From Atkinsonella hypoxylon (Eukaryota; Ascomycota; Sordariomycetes; Hypocreales; Clavicipitaceae): a DNA stretch of 64,000 bases. The notes under the pieces are model-generated. The model searched no databases, was not told the DNA's origin, and worked only from the letters and a program-made list of their open reading frames with translations. Below are positions 48,901-60,241 of this stretch, in pieces (position 1 is the first letter of the stretch; every line of letters begins with the position of its first letter). The DNA is taken from contig JFHB01000115.1 in the NCBI GenBank assembly GCA_000729835.1, positions 32,837 to 96,836 on the forward strand. Direction: 5' to 3'. The position numbers were made by a program, and so were the translations under genes.

Positions 48901-50830
48901 AAGGAGCTTTTAGTAATAATATCTTGCCTTAAAGCCTAAGTAGTAAAGTTATAGAGAGTAGTATACCCCTTTATAATTCTTACTAACTATAAGAATCTAG
49001 AATACTTTATATCTCTATAAAAGATCTTTAAGCGTTAAGCTAAGTAGATAGAGCTTCTTTCTCTCTTTAACTACTACCTATAATACTGCTTAGAGCTATA
49101 GGTAGAGCAGCTAAATATATTATTATAGTAAGAGTAGAATTAAGAGAAAGTAATACTGCAAATAGGCTAGGTTCTCTAGCCTCTCTCTATTAGCTGTTTT
49201 AGCACTCTCTATAGAGATAAAGAGAAGGAGGAGGTTATAGAAGATATTACAGTAAAAACAGCTAGTAAAGCAACACTAAGAAGTTAACTAGCTAAGGCTT
49301 TATAGATACTAGCTAGAATAACACTATTTCTAGATAAATACTTATAGAGCCTATAGAACTAAGGAGTATAGAAAGACTTAGTATACCTAATAAGGTTAAA
49401 TATAGTCTAAAAGGGAAAAAGAAGGTTTCTATTAGAGGTAAAAATATAAGAATAGATTATAGACTATATCCTTAATATATAAGGGGCGTTAGTCTACTAA
49501 AGCTGCCTCTAGGTCCTTAAGTATAAGCTATTAACTACTATACTAATATATAAAATATATAAGTTGCTAATATTAGGCTACCTAGAACAAAATACTACAT
49601 TTTAGGCATTAATATACAACTATTACTAGAATAGGCTATCCTAAGATATTGCTTAATACATTTAAAACTACTACTATTACAGCAGCTAGAAGAGTAAAAG
49701 GTTACAGTAAGGCCTTTTACAATCTATCTTAGCGCTAAATAGGTATTAGTTATAGATCTCTATAGATTTTATAATAGATTTACTAGCGCTAAACTAAGCT
49801 ACACTCTTTTACCTAATAGTTATTACTAATTAACTTTTAAAGTATATATAGTTAAAGGTAATAACCTCTATAGAGGTAGAGGAATACACCTAGTAGTTTA
49901 AGCATTATTAGTAGTAGTTTTATAGGTTTCTAAAATAAATTATCTTTAACTATAGTTTAAATTAGTTAAGTACCTTTTAGACTACTCTTTATTGCCTTAT
50001 TAGAATTAAATAATTACTATTTATATTCTATTACCTATAAATAAACAGTAGAATAGAGAGAGTTAATTAGAAAGTATAAGTAATTCTATAGGTTATAGTT
50101 ACTTTTTTATAGTTTAACTAGCCTAAATATCTCTCTATATATTAGCTAGCTATTAACAATAGAAATTCCTTAGTAACTAGCATAAGTTTAAACTAGATAA
50201 TATATAAGTACAATATAGACTTTATCTAAAAGCTTATAGATAAAGAGAAGTCCTAAGTTTTATATAAAAGGTAGACTTTAGCGTTCCTTAAACAGCTATA
50301 GAAAGGTATAAATATTGCCTAAGCTGCAATTAACTTTACCTAGTAGAAGCAGTAAAAGTAGTTAAATAGAAGCTATAAGCTAGTAGAATAATATAAGGTA
50401 GAGAACTTAGTTTAGCTAATACTCTATTATATTAAAATAAACTACTTAAGTTAGAAGCTTAATTAGGTTATAGTAAAGTATATAGTTATAAATATACTAA
50501 CACCTTTAACTATAAAGTTAGATATTCTACTAGAAATTTACCTAGTTTTTTATATTAACCTTATTAAGTAAGCAGCAATAAACCTCTTACCTTTCTAGCA
50601 GCTAATAGACTTAAGGCCTAGTTTTAAGCTAACTGCAATAGATATTAATCTATCCCTTAAGGAATATAAAGTAAAGGAAATTTTAGCTGCTAAAAACGCC
50701 TTAAGCTAAAGGAGACACTATTAAGTGCTTATTAAGTAGGTAGAATTTATTTAGCTTATATAGAAACTACTAGAAAACTTTTTTAATATAGAGGCACTAG
50801 ATTAATTTAAGTTATAGTAGAAGAACACTT
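45960..50830 (+). pseudogene. Gypsy-B gag-pol relic
   Basis: Plus strand. Gag (about 45960-46960) ends in a CX2CX4HX4C knuckle at about 46900-46945, in which the first two Cys now read Tyr. The protease region (about 47100-47500) has no clear DSG. RT (about 48030-48700) shows the 'FPLIKE', 'FTKLNIQLAF' and 'CPFGL'-equivalent blocks, and YLDD reads YLDN at 48325-48336. RNase H spans about 48710-49110 ('YNKELLVIISCLKA', 'ILTNYKNLEYF', the latter with TDHKN turned to TNYKN). Integrase spans about 49400-50350, and a chromodomain ('HY.VLIK.VEFI', about 50705-50760) closes the protein. The chromodomain places it among the chromoviruses of fungi, which usually target heterochromatin. Stops replace Trp and Gln codons throughout. 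Confidence 0.88.
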
Positions 50831-53338
50831 AATTTAATAATAAGCCTAGTAAAGGTATAGTAAAATTTTATATAAACTTTAACAATAACCTAGTTTCTCT
50901 TTAACTAAAAAATAAAAGAAAATAAACTCCCTTTTATAGAGGCCTATATAGCTATAAAAAAAAAAAATAAAATAAAATAAAGGAAATTTCTTAGTAAGTA
51001 GTAAGAGAGCGTTAGTGCTTATAGTGTAAAGGTATAACTACCTAGAAAGCGCTCTATTACTCTTTAAGCAGTTATAGAATAGAAGCTAAAGGAACTATAT
51101 AGTGTCCTTAGAGTAGTGTAGAAGCTAGAGCTAGAATAGTAGTATTAGCAGAAGGTATAAGGGCTAGGGTAGGTATAGATATAACTAGTGCTCTAGATTA
51201 AGGCTTTACTCTAGTAGGTATAGGTAAAAATATAATATCTTAAACAGCTTAATGCCTTAAGCGTAAAGGTATAGTTCTAAGGGAGAGAAAGATAAAGAAA
51301 AAGGAGGCTAAAGAGGCAGTAGGCTAGGTTAAGGTTATATACTCTAGGAATATAGATAGTAATTAGTGCTATAAGTAGTTTAAGCTTTTAAGCTCTACTT
51401 AAAGGTAGGTATATTTTTAGTGTATTACCTTAAGGTTATTCTATAAGAGTAAAGGGACAATATATAGTAGTAAAGAAGCCTTATATAGCAGTAAGGGAGC
51501 AGCAGTAGTAGGGGTTAGTAATATATAATAAGGTATAGGTATAAGTAGAGGCAATAATAAAGGTATAGTAATAGTAGCAGTAATAGTAAGTGTAGAAAGA
51601 GATAAGAAGTTATTATTAATGTCTATAGAGATATACTTATATTTATTAAGGTTAAACTTATTATTCTTTAGAACAATAGAGGCTATAGTACTCTTATAGG
51701 TTGTAAAAGGAGAGAGAGTAGGTAAAAAAAAGCTACTAGCTTAAGTTATATAATAAAGAGAAAAAGAGAGTGTAACTTTCTCTTCTATATAATTAGCAGT
51801 AAGTGTATCCTTAAGAATAGTATTATAGTAATTATAAACGTTTAAGAACTTATAAGTAAGAATAGTTTAGTAAGTAGGCTAGCTAGAGTAAGAGGGAATT
51901 AATATAGACTTAACTATAAAACCTTAGTTAATAAGTTTCTATATTCTAGTAAAGTAATACTATAAGTAAGGATGCTTAGTAAAGAGGCTTAGATTCTAAA
52001 TGCAGCCTCTATACCTCTATATATATAGTTAGTATTCTCTCTTTTAGCTAGAATAATAGTTATATAAGCTCTTCTTATAAAGGTTATTACAATATAGTAT
52101 ATAAATATCCTTAAGGATGTTGCTATTAAATAACTCTAAATTATTTAAGTCCCTTTATATAAAGAAACTATAGATATAGCAGCAATAAGGGACTGTTAGC
52201 GCTATTAGAGTAGGGGTAGTAGGGGCGCTAGCGCTAGCAATATAGCTGTTAAAGTTCTAGATATATTCTAGGTTAGTAAAGGAATAAGCTATATATAAAC
52301 AAAAGAGCAGTGTACTCTAGGCTAATAGAATAATATTTTGCAGTTCTAATTAGCTAGCTACTTATAGTTAGATAAATTCTATTTAGAGGCAATAGAAGGG
52401 GGTTCTTTTACATTAAGAGAAGCAGTAATAGCTATATAGCGTAAGAAGGAATTTTAGGAAGTAATAATAGAATTGTTTATTTATAATATAGAGGTAAAAT
52501 ATAATATAAAGGAGGAAGGAAAAGGTAAAAAAGAGAGAAAAGAAATTGTTTATTTTTATATTAAAAACAGCTAAAGGCTAGCTGCTAGTTTATTACGCAC
52601 TAAAGGGATAACAATAATAATAACTATTTACGCTCTACTAACTGTTAGTTTATTATGCGCTAAGGGAATAACACTAATAACAACTATTTACACTCTACAC
52701 CCTTAATAATACCCCTTATATATAAATAGATTATATATAACTAATAACTATTTATAATAACAATAAGAATAAAAGAGAGAGAGTGCCTTCTAGTTAATAA
52801 GAGGGATTATTATATAATAATTGCTTTAAACGTAAGAAAACCTAGGGATATAAGTGGTTTACGCGCTAGCAACACTAGCATTACAGCTAGCGCCTATATA
52901 ATAGGCAGATAATTAATAGCTATATATAGAGGATTATAAAGCAAAGGGGGGCAGGGGGTTAATAGACCCTAGAAAGGTATAATTAAGCAAAGGGGGCATA
53001 ATTAACCTATTATAACGTAACTAATAGGTTAGTTAATAGAGCAATTAATAGCTGTTGCTTAAGTGCTATAAGCAATTAGAGAGAAGAGAGGTAGAGCAGA
53101 CGTTTGTTTATATATTAGCTCTACAACGCTGCACTAATAATAACTAGTGCGTTAGTGCAGCAATAGAGCAGCTAGAGTAAAGCACCTAGGTGTAAATATT
53201 ATACTTCTATTTTTTTTTTATAAGTAAATAATAGAGAAAATATAAAGGGGGAGTAAATAAAGTATTAGCTGCTATTTGCAGCACCTACTATATATAATAA
53301 AAGGGATTATTATAGGGCCTAAGAGGAGAAGGAAGGTA
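50831..53338 (+). other. Gypsy-B 3' region after pol
   Basis: About 2.5 kb between the chromodomain and the 3' LTR, unusually long for a Gypsy. It opens with A-rich simple sequence (about 50950-50985) and is purine-rich on the plus strand with many 'agtag', 'gtagta' words. No frame above background was found, and I recognise no domain. At 52570-52690 two near-identical 60-bp blocks ('actaaagggataacaata' type) form a short tandem repeat. It may be an extra-ORF relic or a captured sequence. Confidence 0.45.
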
Positions 53339-53661
53339 TATTATAGACTTAAGCCTTAGGCTTAGGTCTTTTAGTAGAGAGAGAACAGCAAGAGAGGGAT
53401 AGAGATCTATATAGGTAAAGGGATAGAAGCAAGCTGCATTTGTTTAGAGGTTAGCTAGGCTTTACTAGGCCCTAGAGAGAGAACCTTAGCTATAGAGTAT
53501 ATGCTAAAAGGGGCTCCTAAGGGGATAGACCTACCCCTAAATATATAGTATAGGGGCATAGGGAGGCTTCCAGTTCCTTCTCTCTTCCTCCTTTCCTCCC
53601 TATGATTATAGTTCTCATTATAGACGCTAGTTAGCAGCAGCTCCTAGGCCAGTCCATTACA
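53339..53661 (+). repeat. Gypsy-B 3' LTR
   Basis: A 323-bp LTR; its first bases TATTATAGACTT are the RIP-shifted form of TGTTATAGACTC. The last 120 bp are little mutated and continue without a step into an equally clean Copia-B stretch. Confidence 0.92.
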
Positions 53662-56600
53662 CACTACTAGGATTAGGATCATAAGGACTACTAGCAGTTA
53701 GGCTAGAAACAGTGATGTATCCATTTAGTCTGTTGTTAGAAGCAGAGGAATTTTGTGTGGAATCGATTGGAACGGGAAGAGGGTTCTTTCTTGGTCTTCT
53801 AGGACCTCTTTTCTGTATTAGGTTTAGATCGATTAGTTGTTTTGCCTTTAGGGGTCTTCCTCTCTTCTTTAGTAGAATAGGATTACTTTTAGGCAGGGAT
53901 TCTATATTGCTTTTATTAGGTGTAACGTTAGAAACAGTAGGATAATTGTTAGATTTATTGTTATTGTAGTAGTAGGGTTTTACAATAGTTGTGCGAAAAC
54001 GAACAGGGCTGTAAAGCATTTGCATAGTGCATTCTTCGCTATCTATAGTAAGCAGCTTATAGGGGCCTTGCTAGCCTTCTTTTTTACGCTACACACGCAC
54101 TTCTAACTGTAGGGGCAGTAAATGCATAGGTGTTGTATTTAGGCTGTTGCAGGAGGCAAGAGTATTGTGAATTTGTCTTTATACTAGGCACTTTTAGGCT
54201 TTATTAGTGGCTTTACGTAGAATTAAAGCTTATTGTATTATAGAAAGGCTTAGAGGTAAATTATCTATTATATAGAGGTAGGAACTAAAGACTAATAATA
54301 TAGGCATAAGACCGTTAGGTCCAGCAGAATTATTAATAGCTTTAACAGCTATCTAAAGCTTTTAATCCTTTATAATACTAGTATTAGTGCCTAATTTATT
54401 GTTAATAATGTTGTAAGCTCTTTGTAATAAGCTATAGTACTGTTTAACTTTACTAATGCTATTGTAGGCTTTAACAGGAACTTTATTAACATTAATGGAT
54501 AATATTTATGCATAATAGCGGAATTTAGTAGATATAAAGTTCTTTCTAGCATTATAAACTATCTAGTTAGAAGGGCCTAGATAGGTATTAATCTAGCATT
54601 CTTTTAATGTATTCTAGATGTTTTATGCTTTCTGCTTTTAGGGTTCTAGAAAGCAGGCTGCCTAGAACAAGGTTGCAGAATTAATAACGTAAAGAATAGA
54701 GCTGCTGTTTAGATATATAATATTAACAATAATTTTGTAGTTAAAGTTATAGTTATCTTTTAACGTAAATCGAAATTAACTAGGTAATTTACTGTTAAGT
54801 TAGCAGTAGTAGCAAACTTATATAATTCTATTAATAGCGTTATTGTTACTAATATCTTTACTTATACATTATAGAATCTTTATTAATTGTTGTACAGAGA
54901 GATACTTAAATTAACAATAAAGTTAATAGATTTACTTTTCTAATAAGAAGAATACAGCTGCTTCTATAGCTTCTAGAGTCTACTACAGATGTCCTTATTT
55001 CTAGATAATAGAAACCTTTTAATTGCCTTAAATTAGTACGTTTTTAAGGTTATTAAGCTTTATATACATCTTATCTATATTATTAATGCTATATAGGAAC
55101 AGAGTGCTTATATTAATTACGTAGAATATAATTAAGCTAAAGACTATTAAAACTATAATAAAGCCTATTAAAGTTGCTAATCCTGCGCTAAATATAACTA
55201 TATAGTGTTAATTAAATAGATTTATCTTTAATAAAGGCATTTTCTTCACTAGTGCCTATACTTAGTTAATTCTAGCTGTTAATACTCCTGTTGCTCTAGT
55301 GTTAAGTAAGATGCCTCTAAATATCTCACTAGAATAACGTTCTTTTAATATATAAGATAATAAATATAATAAGGGATCTATAGGATTTAATTAATCTTCT
55401 GTAAATAGGTCTTCCTTATGTAGAGTATACTAGTAGGCTTCTTCCTTAAAGTTCTAGAAAATAGCTTTATTGTCTATAGTTACAGCATTAGTAAAGAATT
55501 ATATAATTATTAGCTAAGGAGCTTTTCCTTTATTAGCTGTATTAAATTCTTTAATAAATGCCTTACTTACATCTTAAGCATTGTTAGAACTGTTATTCTA
55601 TATAGGTTTACTTAGTTCTTTATAAGCCTATAAATAGGCTCTAAATTTACTGTTTAAAGGAGAGGTTCTATACTTCTTATTATTCTACTATCTTTACTGT
55701 ACTTCTTAACGCTCTTTTTTGCTGTACTTTATTAACTAATATCCTTCTTTTCTGTAGATAAAGTAGCGTTATTTTTAGGTCTTACTTCTGCTACAGCTAG
55801 GGTCTCTTAAACGTTAATATTAACAGTCTATATAGAGAGCTTTATTATTAATATTAAGTTAGTTAAATTTAACGTAGAATTAGCTAATTTCCTTTTGTGC
55901 TTCTACAATACTAATTAACTTTTATAGGTTGCTAATAAGCTCTTAGAATGTTGCATTAGTTGTAAATTTAGCTTAACTACATTTAAGGATGCCTTTAACT
56001 GCTTAAAGAGTCTACTTAATAAGTTTAGAATTATCTATAAAAGAGTTAAAAAGGCTGTTATAGATATCTTAAAGGTTTTAGATTATTATATTAAGGCAGT
56101 TAAGTATAGATTTATTAGGGTTCTTAGCGATTATATTACGCAATATAATGCTGTTCTATCTTTAACAATAGAACTACTTATTAGTTAGGGTCTTAAAGTG
56201 TTATCTAATAATTTTAACTATTTAGTTAAAGGTATAATTTATCCTTATATTTATTGTAATTATTATAAGGTAGAATTTACGTACTTTACCTATTAGTATT
56301 ACTAGAAATGCCTTTATTGTTGCTAGTTCTAAGAAATTAAGTTGTTAGTATAGGTCTTTAAGGATAACTACTTTTAGCATAATAAAATCGAATATATTGC
56401 TGCTGTATTTATTGCTTTTCTTATAGATCTTTATAAGGTTAAGGACTTTCCTTATATTAGTTTAGAAAAGATCTATTATAGAAGAAAGTAACAGTTATAC
56501 TGCTAAAAGCAGAAGAAATCTTATATTCTATAGTAAAGAGAGAGAAGGTAGCATTCCTGCTAATGTACCTATTAGATTGCTAAGTACACTTAACGAAAGT

Positions 56601-57551
56601 AATAGAGAAAGTGCTAGAGGTATAGAAGAAGAGTTCTATAAAGACAATTAAGGCTTCTTTACTGTAGATATAGGTTCTATATCTAGGTGTAGATTTAAGT
56701 AGAATTTACCTAATACTACTTATTTATTAATCTCTTCTTCTAGCTATATAGATTGTTTCTCTTTCTATAGTACTCTTTTAAGGGAATTAGCAATTTAGCT
56801 ACTGCTTCTACCTATATAAACTCTATATTTATGTAGTAAATTGCATAACGCTTTAATAATTAGAGTAAAAGCTCTTTAAAATAGGTCTTTATTCTAGTTA
56901 TAGAAGTTAAATTTAAAGTTCTTCTATTGTTTCTAATCTTTAAATCTTTAATCTTTATAAAGGTTAATTATAAAGGTAATTCTATTATTTAAATTAGTAG
57001 TAGTAGTAGTTTCTAGGTTAATTTTATATATTAAGTTCTAATCTATTAATAGAAGTTTCTAATACTTTTAAAGTTGTTCTAAAAGCTTATTAGGTTATAG
57101 TTATTGCTTAGATTCTTATAAATCTACCTAGAGTTGTTATAAACTTATTATATTAGATAAGATTAAGTAGTATAGAAAGAGAAAGTAGGTGTAACAGAAT
57201 TAGTATAAAGATAGAGGGATTTAGCTAGCTTCTAGCTAAGTTCTAAGATAGTTAAAGGAGTTAAATCTTATAGCATTAGCCGCTAAGGGTTCTAGCTAGT
57301 AATTTAATTCCTTAGGAGTTTAATATTAACAATTAGTTAAACTAAAACGTTATTGTAAGTAAATATAACTTAGTAACTAAGTAATTATAAAGATATCCCT
57401 TCCTTTAGCACACTTTACTAGTTACATTAGCCGCTAAAGGTTCTAGCTAACAGTATTATATCTCTTCTTGCTAAATCTAGCTAATCTATAGTTAGTTGTG
57501 CTAATCTCTTTAGTTATACTAAAGACTTCTAGTTAAGTAACTACTAATTAG
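53662..57551 (-). pseudogene. Copia-B gag, protease and integrase relic
   Basis: The upstream half of the Copia-B polyprotein, sense minus. The 5' leader and gag lie at about 57500-56000 and are heavily mutated. The integrase spans about 55800-54100. Its end is well preserved: the 'GPYKLLTIDSE' block near 54050, then 'RFRTTIVKPYY', which closes the domain in this fungal Copia group. The frame then stays open for 122 codons (54025-53657) through a linker with two basic AT-hook-like blocks, 'KKRGRPLK' and 'KRGPRRPRK'. The last codons of this frame lie in the target duplication and Gypsy-B LTR, so they are not original. The Gypsy-B insertion separates this half from the RT half at 43780-45566. 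Confidence 0.82.
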
Positions 57552-57866
57552 TGTTAATAGACTAAGGGTTTAATTTATACTCCTTTAAGTTAGTTCTATA
57601 ACTAGTTTACTAGTGCATTAGTATTTACATTAAAGAGGTTTAAATTTAGTTATTTAGGAGTTGTATCTAACTAGCAGAAGAGGCTACATTATATACCCTA
57701 TTGGATGCCTTATATGCCTTAGGTATAGTGTTGTGCTAAGGGGGAATTAAGGGGTATTGGCGACCCTAATGTAAGTGGAGACTAATGTGCAGATGCAACC
57801 AATCAGCGGTTGTATCCACCTACGCAGGTGCCGGAATCGCACGATAGAGTCATGACGATTCCAACA
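57552..57866 (-). repeat. Copia-B 5' LTR
   Basis: A 315-bp LTR in which the outer (right) half is almost unmutated (GCCGGAATCGCACGATAG, ATGACGATTCCAACA) and the inner half is AT-shifted, the mirror image of its partner. It is followed by the target duplication GAAGT. Confidence 0.92.
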
Positions 57867-57871
57867 GAAGT

Positions 57872-60044
57872 ATTGCTTAGCACTTATATAAAGTTACTTA
57901 TACTTACTCTTATTTAGATTAAATAGTCTTTATAACATTAAAAGAAAATTTATAATTTATTAAGTTCTAGGAATATAGTATACTCTATTGTGTAGCTAAA
58001 TCTTATTAACGTTAAGCTATAGGTTAATAAAATCTTTAATATCCCCTTTAGCTACTTAATTTAATATATTAGAAAGCTTACTCTCTTTATATAATAAAGT
58101 ATTAGCTATTTTATTCTTTTCTTCTAGAATATACCTAGCTGTAAAATTAAACAGTATAATATAGCTAATCTATTGTATAATAAGTGCGCTTAAAACGTTA
58201 TTAATAGCGCTATTAAGCTAATATATAAGTACCTAAGAATTAGTCTTTAGAGTAAAAGGAACTCTATAGAGATAAATTTATAGCCTTTTTAATATATAAA
58301 CAATAGCTCTATATTTCTACTTTATTCTATTATACTTAATTTCTAAATTACTTTAATATTTACTTTTATATTATATAGAGTGTTATTGCCTATTAACAAT
58401 TTACATTAAAACTACTCTTTATTCTTTTAAGCTTATATTAACTATTAATATAATTTCTTTAGCGCTTAAGCTAAGATTAATTGTTATAAGAACTAGTGTA
58501 GTTATTATTATATACTTAAGGACCTCTATAGCGTTCTTTTAGTTTAGTTCTTAAGTCTACTTAATACTCTTCTTAAGTAAGATTATAAAAGGCTTAGCTT
58601 TTATAGAGTAATACTATACCTAAATATAATAATAGTCTATAAGCTTAAGAAAGAATTTAACCTTAAAAATATTCTTACACTCTATTTACTCTAAAATCTT
58701 TATTACCTTTACTTCTAAAGGTTTTCTTCTATTAGTGCTATATATAAATCTAATAATCTCTATAGTCTTCTAGTATAGCTTTAATTTTACAGTAGATATA
58801 GTGCAATTAGCTAGCTTAATATTAATAAGAACTTTATTAATATTAACTAAATATTCTATAATATATCTTTATATATTAAGCAACACTTTCTCTCTATTAT
58901 ATATAGTAATAAGGCCTTTTACTGTAATATTATCTAAGAAAGGCTTATAAGTGTAAGGAATTAGGTTAAAACGAATTCTCTTTACTATTTAAATAAATTA
59001 AGTAATAGAGTTAGTTACTCCTTAAGGAAGTATATAAAGTTATAGAAGCTTTATTACTGTTAAAATTATTGTTAAGTTCTTACTTTTCTCTATAAGTAGC
59101 ACTTAGTTGTAACTTAATAGTAAATTAATAACTAAAAGTATCTTATATATCCTAAATTCTTTGCTAAAAGCCTTTACTCCTTCTAGAATATAGGCATTCT
59201 ATATTGTAATTTTATTGTAAGCTATTATAGACAGCACTAGCTATATTTCTTTATCCTTCTTTATTACTAAAAAGTAAGGGTTTCTATAAGATTTATAGCT
59301 CTTTTTTAATAACCTATACTAAAGCTTCTTTTTTAATAAATTAACTAGTCTCCCTTATAGGCTAATAGGTATTAGTATTAACTTTACTTTCTAAGCTCTA
59401 TAAATAATAGTATAAATAACTTAAGGTAGTATAACTAAAGAATTAATCTTTCTATACTCTAATAAGTTCTATACTAGTGCTGCCTTTTAGTTATAGAGAA
59501 TTTCCTTAAAAACATTAACTTCTTCTTCTATTAAATATTTTTATACTTATTTAACTATTTAATCTAAATACTCTTTTGTTATTTAAAATCCTTAGAGCTT
59601 TTTACTAAATCTTTCTATAATATATTTAGTGTATTTTTTTAATTTATTTAAGCGTACTTTTGCCTTTTTTTACTTCTTCTATTTCTACTTAAGGTCTCTA
59701 TTAAGCGTAAACCTATTTAAAGAAATATTGTCTTTTAGTAGAATCTTATTAGCTTTCTGCTTATATAATGTATTTACCTTTAGATTAATTAGTTATAATT
59801 GCCTTAAGGGCTAAATCTTCTTTACAGCCTCTTTAAGTTAGCTTCTATACTAGTTAGCTATTCTCTTTATTATAAGATTAATAATAGCTGCACCTTTATC
59901 CTTTATTATAGATACTAGCTCCTTATTGTTATTTAATTTAGCTTTAAGACTCTCTTTAACTATTTAATTATAGACTAAATCCTTAAATAACTTATTAATT
60001 AAGATTAAATTAACGCTAGTAGCTATTGCTTTATTTATTGTAGT
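57872..60044 (-). pseudogene. Gypsy-C RT to integrase relic (5' part)
   Basis: Minus strand, in sense order: a pre-RT region (60044-59650), RT N-terminal lobe (about 59520-59300), fingers/palm with 'YRNPYFLVIKKDKEI' near 59270 and 'TLPQGATNS'-equivalent near 59020, and catalytic 'FLDD' reading FLDN at 58926-58937 inside a 'PFLDNITVKG' block. RNase H continues to about 58250 and the integrase zinc region to 57872, where Copia-B is inserted. Gag and protease are missing, because the element is cut at 60044 by the Gypsy-A copy 2 LTR. This RT ('FLDDIGVKG' type) is a different fungal Gypsy lineage from Gypsy-A and Gypsy-B. Confidence 0.82.
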
Positions 60045-60241
60045 TGTTACGGGATAATCCTACAGACCTGTAGGTCACTAGTGCATGTAACCGCAATTAT
60101 GTATAAGTAGTTAGAAGTAACACTTAGGTAGTTAGATTGAATAATTAACAATTATTCACTAGAACACTATTTCTAGATGCTCCTTACAGAAGCTTTTATA
60201 ACTCCTCTTATAATTTATTGTATAATCTATTAAATCTAATA
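60045..60241 (+). repeat. Gypsy-A 5' LTR, copy 2
   Basis: A 197-bp LTR, TGTTACGGG...TCTAATA, equal in length to 9326-9522. The preceding 5 bases GTAGT are the presumed left target duplication; the right partner is beyond the window. Confidence 0.7.

Larger units (their letters stand above)
45572..53661 (+). mobile_element. Gypsy-B, complete chromodomain element
   Basis: An 8090-bp Ty3/Gypsy element on the plus strand with 324-bp and 323-bp LTRs (45572-45895 and 53339-53661), flanked by the perfect duplication CACTA (45567-45571 and 53662-53666). A purine tract (AAGAGGAGAAGGAAGG) adjoins the 3' LTR. Gag-pol fills about 45960-50830, and a 2.5-kb non-pol region follows. It is inserted in Copia-B between the integrase and RT sequences. 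It is broken by many stops. Confidence 0.93.
43465..57866 (-). mobile_element. Copia-B, complete element with nested Gypsy-B
   Basis: Two 315-bp LTRs (43465-43779 and 57552-57866, TGT...ACA ends) are flanked by the perfect 5-bp duplication GAAGT (43460-43464 and 57867-57871). The span is 14.4 kb, or about 6.3 kb without Gypsy-B and its duplication. Coding sense is minus: a purine run (AAAAAGAGAGA, complement at about 43790) adjoins the 3' LTR, and the domains run from the right LTR to the left one. It is inserted in the Gypsy-C integrase. Confidence 0.92.

Noticed and set aside
53712..53945. 77-codon plus frame
   Set aside because: Antisense shadow of the Copia-B linker frame in a low-RIP patch.
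59629..59814. 61-codon plus frame rich in Phe/Leu
   Set aside because: Antisense to the Gypsy-C pre-RT region; composition simply reflects AT-rich codons.
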